DNA of 13,574 nucleotides from Methanobacteriota archaeon (GTDB lineage: Archaea; Halobacteriota; Methanocellia; Methanocellales; Methanocellaceae). The position numbers and the translations under genes are program-made. Positions 1-7,138 of the stretch are shown one piece after another. Location of the stretch: contig JAEZKS010000139.1 in the NCBI GenBank assembly GCA_023436075.1, forward strand, positions 1 to 13,574, given 5' to 3'. Numbering within the stretch: the stretch's first letter is position 1; the number at the start of each line of letters is the position of its first letter. The notes under the pieces are model-generated. The model was not told the origin of the DNA. It saw only the letters and a program-made list of their open reading frames with translations, and did no database searches.

Positions 1-37
1 TCTCTTGTCACGCTCGTCCTGCCGTCCCGTGGTTAAG

Positions 38-1375
38 CTAGCGCAGGAAGCAGCGGAGGAAGTGTCCCATGTCAGGCCCGAGGCTAAGCAGGCTGCCACC
101 GGTCAGCAGCACGTACTCCTGCCTGATCGATGTCGCCACGTTCTTGCCGAGCGCGCAGTCCTTGAGCTTCACGTCTATCAGCCCGATGGCTTCCGTGTGC
201 TGCCGGGGCAGGTTGACCGAATAACGGCCGCCGTCAACGTATGCGCCGGGATATTTTTCCTTGAATCGAGCTGCGTGCTCTCGCTGTTCCAGTGGTGGCC
301 CGAGATGGCGCTCTATGTCCGGCAGCTTCCAGACGAGCAGCTCGAACACGAGAGCGCTCCAGCCGGCGTCGGACCAGACGTCCCGGTCGAAGACCTTGAA
401 TTCGTGTCGCTCCAGCAGGCTGGCTACCGACTCGGCTGCCTTGCGCAATTGTGGATAGAGCGTATCTTCGACTATGTCCGGGGAGCGGAACGCCACGGCG
501 ACCAGCAGGGTGCCCCGGCGAGAGAGCACTCCCAGCAGCTCCGCCTCGTCCATCGGCTCAGTCGCCGGCGGAAAGAAGAACCCGACGGAGGGCGACTGCA
601 GGAAGCGCCGGCAGGCTTCGATGAACTCGTACAGCTTTTGCTCCGAAAGCGCGGCGGCCACGTTGCGTCGCGGGTCCACCGGGTCGATCACGATGAGCGG
701 CTCCGGATGTTTCACTGATTTGTCCTGATGCCCCACGATGTCGATGACCATGCCTTTGCGGAAGTTTGCCCCGGCGCGGACAGTTTCCATGAACGAGCCA
801 TACCGGATGGTGAGCAGCTCGCACAGATATCCGGAAAAGCCCTGTGTCTTCAGCTCGGAGCCATAGACGCCAGTGCCGTGCATGAACTGCTTCAGCAGAC
901 GGGCCTCGTCGGCCAGGCCGTCGATGCGCGACAGGACGAAAGCGTTGTGGAACGGGCTGCGATCCACCGCCGACTGGATGTGCGCCGGGTCCGGCACACG
1001 GTAGCATGGCACCAGGTCAACGTCAACGCCCTGGTAATGCGCCTTGATGTACGGGTGCTCCGCGTAGCGCTCCTCACAGTCATCGGACAGGCTCTTTGCC
1101 AGCGCGAGGCCGGACTCTTCCAGCTTTTCTCGGGGCGTGTCAGGAGGGAACATGAGGAAAATGTCGATGTCCTTCCGACCCTTCAGCCACGTGTCCCGTG
1201 CCGTGGAGCCTACGTGTATGGCGTGGACGTCCAGCCCCATCTCCGCCGCCCGGGCGTCGATGCGGGCGATGATGTCCTTCGCGATGGCGTGAAGGTGATC
1301 GGCATCCTTCGCCGACGGCTTGACGCGCCTGAGCACGTCCTGGGCGATCCCGGCGACGATCGTGTCCTCGGTCAC
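38..1375 (-). CDS. cca: Archaeal CCA-adding enzyme (tRNA nucleotidyltransferase, class I)
   Basis: Adds or repairs the CCA 3' end of tRNAs from CTP and ATP in the cytoplasm. The 445-residue length is normal for archaeal class I enzymes. The nucleotidyltransferase signature is visible: G56-S57-T58, then the metal-binding pair D69 and D71 in KDIDIF, then a third carboxylate at D118/D120 in VDVDLVPCY. The motifs AVDRSPFHN (about 136-144) and SGYLCELL (about 181-188) are typical of the archaeal central domain. The start is GTG at 1375, overlapping the TGA stop of the upstream thpR gene by 4 bp (GTGA), so translation is probably coupled and the pair shares a promoter. The stop is TAG at 38-40, and only 37 bases of sequence lie beyond it, with no clear terminator. 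Family assignment is firm; operon structure is inferred from the overlap. Confidence 0.95.
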   Translation of the reverse strand: MTEDTIVAGIAQDVLRRVKPSAKDADHLHAIAKDIIARIDARAAEMGLDVHAIHVGSTARDTWLKGRKDIDIFLMFPPDTPREKLEESGLALAKSLSDDCEERYAEHPYIKAHYQGVDVDLVPCYRVPDPAHIQSAVDRSPFHNAFVLSRIDGLADEARLLKQFMHGTGVYGSELKTQGFSGYLCELLTIRYGSFMETVRAGANFRKGMVIDIVGHQDKSVKHPEPLIVIDPVDPRRNVAAALSEQKLYEFIEACRRFLQSPSVGFFFPPATEPMDEAELLGVLSRRGTLLVAVAFRSPDIVEDTLYPQLRKAAESVASLLERHEFKVFDRDVWSDAGWSALVFELLVWKLPDIERHLGPPLEQREHAARFKEKYPGAYVDGGRYSVNLPRQHTEAIGLIDVKLKDCALGKNVATSIRQEYVLLTGGSLLSLGPDMGHFLRCFLR

Positions 1376-1917
1376 AGCAAAATCTCCCTGAGCGCCTCGT
1401 ACTTCGGTCCCTTCGGGCTGAGCGTGCTCTTCATGACGTGGATGCGGTCGACCTTCATGGAGCCGGCCTCGAAGCTGCCGTATTTCTCGAACAGCCCCGG
1501 CAGCCGCTGCTTCTGCTCCGGGTCAGGAAACTTGACCCGGCCGATGGTCACGTGCGCGTTGAACCGTCCCTCGCGCTCAAACCCTATGCCGGCCAGCAAG
1601 TCCTCGACCTGCCGGTTCAGATCTCCGAAGCTTTCGCCCGGCTCCGCGCCGATCCAGATGACCCGCGGGCTGCGGGCGTTCGGGAAGCCGCCGATGGAGC
1701 CTATTCGGGCGGTGAACGGAGCCACCTTCACTTTCTTCAAGGCGTCGGCTATCTCGCCGATACGTCCCTCTTCCACGTTCCCCAGGAACTTCAGCGTGAC
1801 GTGGATCAGCTCAGGATCGACAAGCTTGACCCCCTTGATCTTGAAGTCACCTTCGGCCTCGCCTATCCGGGCCCTGATGGCCGGGTCCAGGTTGACGGCA
1901 ATGAACGTGCGAATCAT
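1372..1917 (-). CDS. thpR: RNA 2',3'-cyclic phosphodiesterase (ThpR/LigT family, 2H phosphoesterase)
   Basis: 181-residue member of the 2H phosphoesterase family, which opens 2',3'-cyclic phosphates at RNA ends to 2'-phosphates and was first described as a 2'-5' RNA ligase. Both catalytic histidine motifs are present: H39 in HVTLKF and H122 in HVTIGR, within a length normal for the family. The N-terminus MIRTFIAVNL is the usual family start. A longer reading from 2010 would add 31 unrelated residues and run through the putative TATA element at 1942-1949, so I chose ATG at 1917. No strong Shine-Dalgarno is seen, consistent with a leaderless message. It is the first gene of a two-gene unit with cca (4 bp overlap). 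Both products act on RNA 3' ends, so a shared role in tRNA maturation or repair is plausible but inferred. Confidence 0.93.
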   Translation of the reverse strand: MIRTFIAVNLDPAIRARIGEAEGDFKIKGVKLVDPELIHVTLKFLGNVEEGRIGEIADALKKVKVAPFTARIGSIGGFPNARSPRVIWIGAEPGESFGDLNRQVEDLLAGIGFEREGRFNAHVTIGRVKFPDPEQKQRLPGLFEKYGSFEAGSMKVDRIHVMKSTLSPKGPKYEALREILL

Positions 1918-1940
1918 CAGTAGTAAAAAGGCAATCCTGT

Positions 1941-1950
1941 GAATAATAGT
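1941..1950 (-). promoter_or_regulatory. Putative TATA box of thpR-cca
   Basis: On the minus strand the element CTATTATT (plus 1942-1949) is centred about 28 nt before the ATG at 1917. Initiation 25-27 nt downstream would fall almost on the start codon, giving a leaderless mRNA. The match to the archaeal TATA consensus is only moderate. Confidence 0.4.
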
Positions 1951-2028
1951 TATCGACTCCGCCAGACTCCGAGGGGATGAAAAACGGGCAGGATAATCGA
2001 CGCATGCCATGCACGGGCTAAATCGGAG

Positions 2029-2088
2029 TTCTTCATGTCGTTAACAGGGCATCTTCATGCCGTCGCGCGCACGCGCGCGAGGTCGCCC
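2029..2088 (+). repeat. Hairpin-repeat element, copy A
   Basis: Lies in the 200-base gap between the polX stop and the thpR start. It contains a degenerate unit with CTTCATGTCG, then GTTAACA, then a perfect 5-bp hairpin GGCAT-CTTC-ATGCC (2048-2061), then GTCG and a 16-base alternating C/G-purine run (2064-2079) that can fold as CGCGCG-CACG-CGCGCG. The order of parts (hairpin, TTAACA spacer, hairpin, GTCG, CGCGCG tail) is shared with elements at 7214-7286 and 10084-10149. It may help terminate polX. Nothing else is seen in this gap except the thpR promoter. Confidence 0.6.
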
Positions 2089-2117
2089 ACAGGTCTTCCT
2101 ATAACCGCATAGCTGTT

Positions 2118-3842
2118 CTAGTGCTTGTCCATATATTCTACCAACGCCTCATACGAAAGCGTATTCAGTGTCCGCGCCGGCGTGGCCCATCCCCGCCTGG
2201 CGTTGTGTATGCCGAACTCCATGAAGCACAGTTCCTCGGCCGAGTGTGCGTCGGTGTCGATGCTGATCATGGCTCCGGCGTCCATGGCTTTGCGGACGTG
2301 CTCGTCGCTGAGGTCCAGCCGGTCAGGGTAGGCGTTGACTTCCAGCACTTTGCCGTGCTCCTTCGCGGCTTCGATTACACGGTCGATGTCGATGGCGGAC
2401 GGCTCCCGGCGGCCCAGGACCCTGGAGGTCGGGTGGGCGAGGATGGTCAGGTAGTCGTTCTCCAGTGCGGTGATCACCCTGCGGGTGATCGTGTCAGGCT
2501 CCTGTCGCATGCTGGTATGGACCGAGCCGACCACGATGTCCAGGTCGCCCAGCACGTCGTCAGGCAGGTCCAGGCTGCCGTCAGGCAGGATGTCTACTTC
2601 GCTCCCCTTCAGGACCGTGAAGTCTTCCAGCGTGTCGTTGATCTCGTCGATGGCGACCATCTGGTCTCGGAGCCTCTCGATGCTCAGTCCGTTGGCGATG
2701 TGCAGCGACTGCGAATGGTCGCAGATGGCGATGTACTCGTAGCCCATGGACCTGGCTGCCATGGCCATGTCGTTGATGCTGTCGGCTCCGTCGCTCCACT
2801 CCGTGTGGACGTGCAGGTCGCCTTTGATCTTTTCCTGCGCGATCAGTTCCGGGATGGTGCCTTCGCGCGCCGCCTCGATCTCGCATGTCCCTTCCCTGAG
2901 CTCTGGCGGTATGTATTCAAGGCCGAGGGACCTGTACAGGCTTTCCTCGTCATGGAACGACTTTCTCTCGCCCGTCGCCTCGACGACGAACCCGTCGCGG
3001 TCAAGCCTCACGCCATGTTCACAGGCATAGCCGGCCAGACATTCGAGGTGCCTGTTCGAGCCTGTCCCCCACAGCATGTGGAACCCGTAGTTCCCTGGCC
3101 GGGCCACATATAGCGTCGCGTCCATCCGATAGCGAGTAGTGATCCTCGCATGGTTCTCGCTCCGCTCCTTCACCGCCCTGCTCACGGGCGTACGGCAGAA
3201 ACAGTCGACGGCCTTCTCCGGGTCCTCCGCGATCGCCAGGACGTTGATGTCGCCTATCATCGTCTTCCACCGGCGTACGCTGCCTGTTATGTCAGCGCAG
3301 GCCAGCCCTTCGCAGCCCGATAGGTAGCTCATCAGCTCCAGCGCAATGGCCCGTGCCCGGTAGATCGGCACGCGTACTTCGCCCTGCTGTTTCAGGTACA
3401 GGTCGATCGATTCGAGGATCTTTCGCTCGGTCGTTTCGCCGAGGCCGCGGACCTTCCGGACCCGGTGGGATTTCGCCGCTTTGTGAAAGTCCTCCAGTGT
3501 CTTCGCCCCCAGAGCCTTATGGATCTTCAGCGCGGTCCGGCGGCCGATGCCGGGCACCCCGATGACCTCGTAGAGCTCCGGGGGCGTTTCTTTTTTTAGC
3601 GACTCATACATGTCGCTTTTGCCCGTCTCCAGCAGTTCCGCGATCGTCCGGGCGATGCTCTCCCCGACGCCCGGTATCTCCCGGAGCCGCCCCGTGCGAT
3701 GGTACTCGTTCACGTCTCCCTCGAGGCTTTCGACGCTCTGTGCCGCCTTCCGGTAGGCCCGGATACGGAACGCGTCGTCGCCTTCCAGCTCGAGCAGCCT
3801 CGAGATGTCGAAGAGTACGCTCGCTACTTCTCCGTTCTTCAC
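2118..3842 (-). CDS. polX: Family X DNA polymerase / PHP-domain exonuclease (PolX)
   Basis: 574 residues, the usual length of bacterial and archaeal PolX. Domains in order: an N-terminal 8-kDa/helix-hairpin-helix region with GVG- or GIG-type hairpins near residues 57-60, 96-100 and 132-135; a pol beta-like palm with G187-S-V-R-R and the dNTP-binding TGS at 260-262; the linker GLEYIPPELRE (307-317); and a C-terminal PHP domain. All PHP metal ligands appear intact: H344 and H346, D375-H376, E415, H442, H470, D529/D531 and H533. The polymerase site is unusual. The canonical D-x-D pair reads D198-I-N200 (codon AAC on the minus strand at about 3243-3245), while D241 is retained. Family X enzymes act in base-excision and gap repair, and the PHP domain supplies 3'-5' exonuclease or AP-site activity. 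The start is GTG at 3842 with no strong ribosome site. It is transcribed alone, divergently from dedA. Confidence 0.93.
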   Translation of the reverse strand: MKNGEVASVLFDISRLLELEGDDAFRIRAYRKAAQSVESLEGDVNEYHRTGRLREIPGVGESIARTIAELLETGKSDMYESLKKETPPELYEVIGVPGIGRRTALKIHKALGAKTLEDFHKAAKSHRVRKVRGLGETTERKILESIDLYLKQQGEVRVPIYRARAIALELMSYLSGCEGLACADITGSVRRWKTMIGDINVLAIAEDPEKAVDCFCRTPVSRAVKERSENHARITTRYRMDATLYVARPGNYGFHMLWGTGSNRHLECLAGYACEHGVRLDRDGFVVEATGERKSFHDEESLYRSLGLEYIPPELREGTCEIEAAREGTIPELIAQEKIKGDLHVHTEWSDGADSINDMAMAARSMGYEYIAICDHSQSLHIANGLSIERLRDQMVAIDEINDTLEDFTVLKGSEVDILPDGSLDLPDDVLGDLDIVVGSVHTSMRQEPDTITRRVITALENDYLTILAHPTSRVLGRREPSAIDIDRVIEAAKEHGKVLEVNAYPDRLDLSDEHVRKAMDAGAMISIDTDAHSAEELCFMEFGIHNARRGWATPARTLNTLSYEALVEYMDKH

Positions 3843-3880
3843 GTCTCGCAGTCCCTATCCTGATCTTGTCCTCGGGCAGG

Positions 3881-3888
3881 CTTATAAC
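3881..3888 (-). promoter_or_regulatory. Putative TATA box of polX
   Basis: Minus-strand GTTATAAG, centred about 42 nt before the GTG start at 3842. Initiation about 26 nt downstream would leave a leader of roughly 15-17 nt containing AGGGA as a weak ribosome-binding sequence. The 185-base divergent spacer (3843-4027) holds only this and the dedA promoter. Confidence 0.45.
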
Positions 3889-3999
3889 CGCGCCCTTCTT
3901 GTCGGCGATACTTGCCGGGTCCGGTCCCGCCCCATGCGCGACGTCCCCTGTCGGAAGATGCGTGTCAATAATCCGGGCTCCTCCCAGATCTTCACGCAA

Positions 4000-4009
4000 A
4001 GTTTATATC
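4000..4009 (+). promoter_or_regulatory. TATA box/BRE of dedA
   Basis: GCAAAG followed by TTTATATC (4002-4009) is a good archaeal BRE/TATA match. Its centre lies 22.5 nt before ATG 4028 and 25.5 nt before the in-frame ATG at 4031, so the transcript should begin at or within the tandem ATGATG. This suggests a leaderless mRNA and slightly favours the second ATG. Confidence 0.65.
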
Positions 4010-4027
4010 GCTTGGCAAATTTGAGAA

Positions 4028-4717
4028 ATGATGAGTGCGCACATGCTGGCAATGGAAACGATCTTTGGCAATCTGTCGACTTCCATCACCGACCTGATGT
4101 CCGGGCTGGGATACATAGGCATTTTCATACTCATGACCATCGAGAGCGCCGGCATTCCCGTCCCCAGCGAGCTCATCATGACCTTCGGCGGCTACCTGGC
4201 GTCGACTGGCAAGATCAACTGGATCCTGGCCGCCGTCATCGGGACGATGGGCACAGGCTTTGGCTCGGCCATCGGCTATGCCATAGGTGCGTGGGGCGGC
4301 AAAGCCCTGATAGACCGATACGGCAAATATGTCGGCGTTACGCCGGATAAGATGCTGTGGGCCGAGAAGTGGTTCTGCAAGTTCGGCGAATCCGCAGTCT
4401 TCTACACCCGGCTGCTGCCCGTGGTCCGCACCATCGTCAACGTCCCCGCGGGGCTGCTGGGAATGAACTTCTACAAGTTCATGGCGTACAGCATGGCCGG
4501 CGCGCTGCCGTGGTGCCTGGTGCTGGCGTACTTCGGCTACACGCTGGGGTCGAACTGGGAGTCGATCATGCAGTACACGCACCTGCTGGCCTACGCCGTA
4601 GGCGGCATTGTGGCCCTGATCATCGTGGGTGCTATTGCCATGTATATCCTCGTCAGGCAGGGCATCGTGAAAAAAGAGACCGTGATGCGGTACCTGCGCT
4701 TCATCACCCACGTGTGA
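4028..4717 (+). CDS. DedA-family (VTT domain) integral membrane protein
   Basis: 229-residue polytopic membrane protein of the DedA/SNARE-associated family. These proteins are linked in bacteria to lipid carrier or phospholipid flipping and to membrane energetics; the archaeal role is not established. Family motifs are clear: ESAGIPVPSE at 39-48 (membrane re-entrant acidic/proline motif) and FYTRLLPVVRTIVNVPAGLLGM at about 125-146, with the conserved arginines R128 and R134. Hydrophobic segments lie near 28-45, 63-90, 150-172 and 186-209, ending in a basic tail. The start at 4028 is followed immediately by another ATG at 4031, and a third in-frame ATG is at 4043; promoter spacing supports one of the first two. 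It is monocistronic, followed by a T-run and a large repeat region. Confidence 0.9.
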   Translation: MMSAHMLAMETIFGNLSTSITDLMSGLGYIGIFILMTIESAGIPVPSELIMTFGGYLASTGKINWILAAVIGTMGTGFGSAIGYAIGAWGGKALIDRYGKYVGVTPDKMLWAEKWFCKFGESAVFYTRLLPVVRTIVNVPAGLLGMNFYKFMAYSMAGALPWCLVLAYFGYTLGSNWESIMQYTHLLAYAVGGIVALIIVGAIAMYILVRQGIVKKETVMRYLRFITHV

Positions 4718-4735
4718 GCCCTGCTTTTTTGGCTC
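4716..4735 (+). terminator. Possible dedA terminator
   Basis: GAGCC (4716-4720) and GGCTC (4731-4735) can pair across a loop that contains six T residues (4725-4730), just at the dedA stop codon. In archaea T-runs alone promote termination. The stem is short. Confidence 0.35.
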
Positions 4736-4741
4736 CTGTCG

Positions 4742-5105
4742 TTTTAACACTAAAACACTAAACGTTTTTATGTTTCCACTAAAAGCACTAAAGGCACGAA
4801 TGGCACGAATTCAAGGTCACTAAATCCCCAAAAGCCTCTAAGCTTAAAACACGAATAAGGTCACGAGTGTCACGAAAGCACCAACTCCGGCTCGATCGAT
4901 GTGTTGCTGCATAGGCTATAGTGCGGATACCAGTTCTGGTAGCCTTGATAAGGGATGCCATCGTTGGTGGTTTAGTGGTCTTAGTGACTTTGTTAGTGTT
5001 TTAAACTTGGTGGCGCTCGTGCCCTTTGTGACTTTGAATTCGTGATTTTAGTGTTTTTCATGACCTTAGTGAAAATTAAAAACGTTTCGTGTTTTCGTGT
5101 TGAAA
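4742..5105. repeat. Large imperfect inverted repeat of CACTAA/CACGAA short repeats
   Basis: Left arm 4742-4885 is rich in CACTAA and CACGAA words spaced irregularly about 9-12 bases apart. Right arm 4963-5105 carries the complementary TTAGTG and TTCGTG words. The arms are 144 and 143 bases and align as an inverted repeat with a single gap; I count about 70-75% identity by eye. The best stretches are the outer 29 bases (three mismatches) and an exact 11-base block CACGAATTCAA. The 77-base centre (4886-4962) contains its own perfect hairpin TACCAG-TT-CTGGTA (4928-4941). The region is A+T-rich against G+C-rich genes. It sits between the dedA stop and the promoter of the next gene. Function is unknown: candidates are a relic mobile element, a protein-binding array or a structured RNA. 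No ORF is credible here. Confidence 0.75.
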
Positions 5106-5133
5106 CAACAGGAGAGCATATCGGATGCTTATG

Positions 5134-5142
5134 GTTTATATG
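5134..5142 (+). promoter_or_regulatory. TATA box for the gene starting at 5165
   Basis: TTTATATG (5135-5142) is centred 26.5 nt upstream of the ATG at 5165, the classic distance from TATA to initiation site, so the message is probably leaderless. This decides the start: the longer reading from 5042 would begin inside the inverted repeat and upstream of this promoter. Confidence 0.65.
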
Positions 5143-5164
5143 TCAGGACGTTATACCCTCAAGC

Positions 5165-5830
5165 ATGAGCCAGTGCCTCCAGATGGAGATCGACCCGCTG
5201 AAGATCACCGACGAGTACCTGAAGGGCGTCTTGATCTCAGTTGATGCTCTCGTCTTTTCGCCTGACGAATACCCCTCCGGCACCGATCAGCCCGTCTGTC
5301 TCATCGCCGCGGCACACACGACGGGGCTCAGCTCGATCAGTAAGGCGTATGTCAGGGTCTTCGTCGGCGCCACGGCCTCCGAGCTGGAAGAGGGCCAGGT
5401 ACTCAAGAGTTTCCTCGGCTATCTGGACATGTTCGGCGCCGGCACTATCACGGCGCATTACGGAGCTGTGGAGGGCATCGAGAATGGGTTCGACCTGCCG
5501 TACATGCTCCTGCGTGCCCGGGACTCTCACCCGGAGATATATCCCGGGCTCCGGCGCACGCTGGCCGCCTTCCGCAAGCACGACACGTGCCTCTTTGCCA
5601 AAGCACACCTGAACACGCCGTCTGCGGATCTCGACTACGTCGAGAGCTACTATGGACTGCAGCGTACGGATGAGGCGAGGGTTGAGGACGTGAGGGCCGC
5701 CCTGGCCGCCTACTGGAGGGAAAGCGATCCGGCCGTGGTCAAATATGCCGTCGCCAACGTGTATAATACGCTGCGGATTGCACAGTCGCAAATACGAAAA
5801 TCGATTTGCTGTACTGATATTCCGCTTTAA
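5165..5830 (+). CDS. Uncharacterised protein resembling a degenerate DEDDy (RNase H-fold) exonuclease
   Basis: 221 residues with the ATG at 5165. I do not recognise a named family with certainty, but the layout resembles the exonuclease domain related to family B DNA polymerases. An Exo I-like stretch (LISVDALVFSPDEYP, D27) is followed by a beta-strand pattern, then an Exo II-like motif GFDLPYMLLRA with D110, then an Exo III-like region YWRESDPAVVKYAVANVYNT. In active DEDDy enzymes Exo I carries D-x-E and Exo III reads Y-x3-D. Here Exo I has D-A-L and Exo III reads Y194-A-V-A-N198, so two of four metal ligands seem lost. It may be a non-catalytic nucleic-acid-binding protein or an unrelated fold. 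An ATG at 5183 is an alternative start. It lies 63 bp upstream of pan, which has its own TATA-like element, so linkage is proximity only. Confidence 0.6.
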   Translation: MSQCLQMEIDPLKITDEYLKGVLISVDALVFSPDEYPSGTDQPVCLIAAAHTTGLSSISKAYVRVFVGATASELEEGQVLKSFLGYLDMFGAGTITAHYGAVEGIENGFDLPYMLLRARDSHPEIYPGLRRTLAAFRKHDTCLFAKAHLNTPSADLDYVESYYGLQRTDEARVEDVRAALAAYWRESDPAVVKYAVANVYNTLRIAQSQIRKSICCTDIPL

Positions 5831-5852
5831 GCGTGGAATTAACGTTCTGAAA

Positions 5853-5869
5853 CCGAAAAGAATTTAATT
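5853..5869 (+). promoter_or_regulatory. BRE/TATA element of pan
   Basis: CCGAAAAG (BRE-like, purine-rich) followed by ATTTAATT (5862-5869), centred about 28.5 nt before the ATG at 5894. The spacing implies a leader of at most a few nucleotides. The 63-base spacer otherwise contains no ribosome-binding sequence. Confidence 0.6.
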
Positions 5870-5893
5870 CGCAAGGCGTCTTATTGTTTTTCA

Positions 5894-7126
5894 ATGACGA
5901 AAATTGATACACCGCCGGAAGCCTTCCCGGAACCCTTGTCAGAGCGGGTCCAGGTTCTCGAGAAGGAGAAGCAGGCATCTCATGAGGAGCTGGAGCTGAT
6001 CAGGCTCCAGTACGAGGAGCTGAAGTCCCGGCTGCTCGAATCCACCATGATCAATAACAATAACCTGAAGGAGATCCAGAGGCTGCAGCAGGAGAACGCG
6101 CACCTCCGCAGGACTCCTCTTTTCATCGCCAGCGTCATCGAGATCGGAGACAGCGGGATGGTCATCCTGCGCCAGCACGGCAACAACCAGGAAGTGCTGA
6201 CCAAGCCGTCCGACGAGCTCCTCCAGAAACTCACGCTGGGCACCCGCGTGGCGGTCAACAACTCGCTGGCCATTGTCAAGATACTGGAGAAGCCCGCCGA
6301 CGTGCGCGCCCGTGTCATGGAAGTCATCGAGGCGCCGACCGTCGACTACAGCGACGTGGGCGGCCTGGACAAGGAAATCCAGGAGATCATAGAGACCGTA
6401 GAACTGCCCCTGACACAGCCTGAGCTGTTCGCCAGCGTGGGCATCGAGCCGCCTAAGGGCGTATTACTCTACGGCCCGCCAGGTACGGGCAAGACCCTGC
6501 TGGCCAAGGCAGTCGCCAGCAAGGCGAATGCCACGTTCATCCGCATGTCGGGCTCCGAGCTGGTCCACAAGTTCATCGGCGAGGGCGCGCAGCTGGTTCG
6601 GGACCTGTTCCAGATGGCCCGGGACAAGGCGCCGAGCATCATCTTCATCGACGAGCTGGACGCGGTCGGCAGCCGCCGGACCCACGACGGGACCACCGGC
6701 AGCGCCGAGGTCAACCGCACCATGATGCAGTTGCTGTCCGAGCTGGACGGGTTCACCGACCGGGGCAACGTACGCATCATGGCGGCCACGAACCGCATCG
6801 ACATGCTTGACCCTGCCATCCTCCGGCCCGGCCGGTTCGACCGGATCATCGAGGTCCCGGTGCCCGACGAGAAAGGCAGGGAAGCGATCTTCAAGATCCA
6901 CACCCGGAAGATGACCATGGACGCGGACGTCGACATAAGCCAGGTCGTCGCCGAGACGGAAGGCACCAGCGGCGCGGACATCAAGTCCATCGTCACCGAG
7001 GCCGGCATGTTCGCCATCCGCAGGCGGTCCAAATCGGTCAGCAAGGAAGACTTCGAGCAGGCCATCGACAAGGTGCTCAAGAAGGAAGCCACGGCCGAAA
7101 CGCCGGACTCGACGGTCTACGCGTAA
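5894..7126 (+). CDS. pan: Proteasome-activating nucleotidase (AAA+ ATPase, PAN)
   Basis: 410-residue archaeal homologue of the 26S proteasome Rpt subunits. It forms a hexamer that unfolds proteins with ATP and feeds them to the 20S proteasome. Domains in order: an N-terminal coiled coil (about 15-72, rich in Glu, Leu and Gln), a conserved proline P75 entering the OB-fold (about 76-132), and the AAA+ module. Walker A is GPPGTGKT at 194-201, the pore loop K226-F-I-G-E-G, Walker B IIFIDE at 249-254, sensor 1 N300, and arginine fingers R311 and R314 in the second region of homology. The C-terminus V408-Y-A410 is an HbYX motif, which docks into and opens the 20S gate. All key residues are present, so it should be active. 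It is monocistronic, with a TATA-like element upstream and a hairpin/T-tract terminator 12 bases after the stop. Confidence 0.97.
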   Translation: MTKIDTPPEAFPEPLSERVQVLEKEKQASHEELELIRLQYEELKSRLLESTMINNNNLKEIQRLQQENAHLRRTPLFIASVIEIGDSGMVILRQHGNNQEVLTKPSDELLQKLTLGTRVAVNNSLAIVKILEKPADVRARVMEVIEAPTVDYSDVGGLDKEIQEIIETVELPLTQPELFASVGIEPPKGVLLYGPPGTGKTLLAKAVASKANATFIRMSGSELVHKFIGEGAQLVRDLFQMARDKAPSIIFIDELDAVGSRRTHDGTTGSAEVNRTMMQLLSELDGFTDRGNVRIMAATNRIDMLDPAILRPGRFDRIIEVPVPDEKGREAIFKIHTRKMTMDADVDISQVVAETEGTSGADIKSIVTEAGMFAIRRRSKSVSKEDFEQAIDKVLKKEATAETPDSTVYA

Positions 7127-7138
7127 ACATCAAAACAG

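Noticed and set aside
728..1942. A 404-codon plus-strand open frame opposite cca and thpR
   Set aside because: It mirrors two well-supported minus-strand genes with conserved catalytic motifs; its translation shows no domain and is typical of antisense frames in G+C-rich DNA.
1918..2010. N-terminal extension of thpR by 31 residues
   Set aside because: The family begins at MIRTFIAVNL; the extension passes through the putative promoter and has no family-like sequence.
2121..3113. A 330-codon plus-strand open frame
   Set aside because: Antisense shadow of polX, whose PHP and helix-hairpin-helix motifs are unmistakable.
4742..5105. Replication origin
   Set aside because: No Orc1/Cdc6 gene adjoins it and the repeats do not resemble known origin recognition boxes; there is no positive evidence.
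5042..5164. N-terminal extension of the exonuclease-like gene by 41 residues
   Set aside because: It begins inside the inverted repeat, upstream of a TATA box ideally placed for the ATG at 5165.
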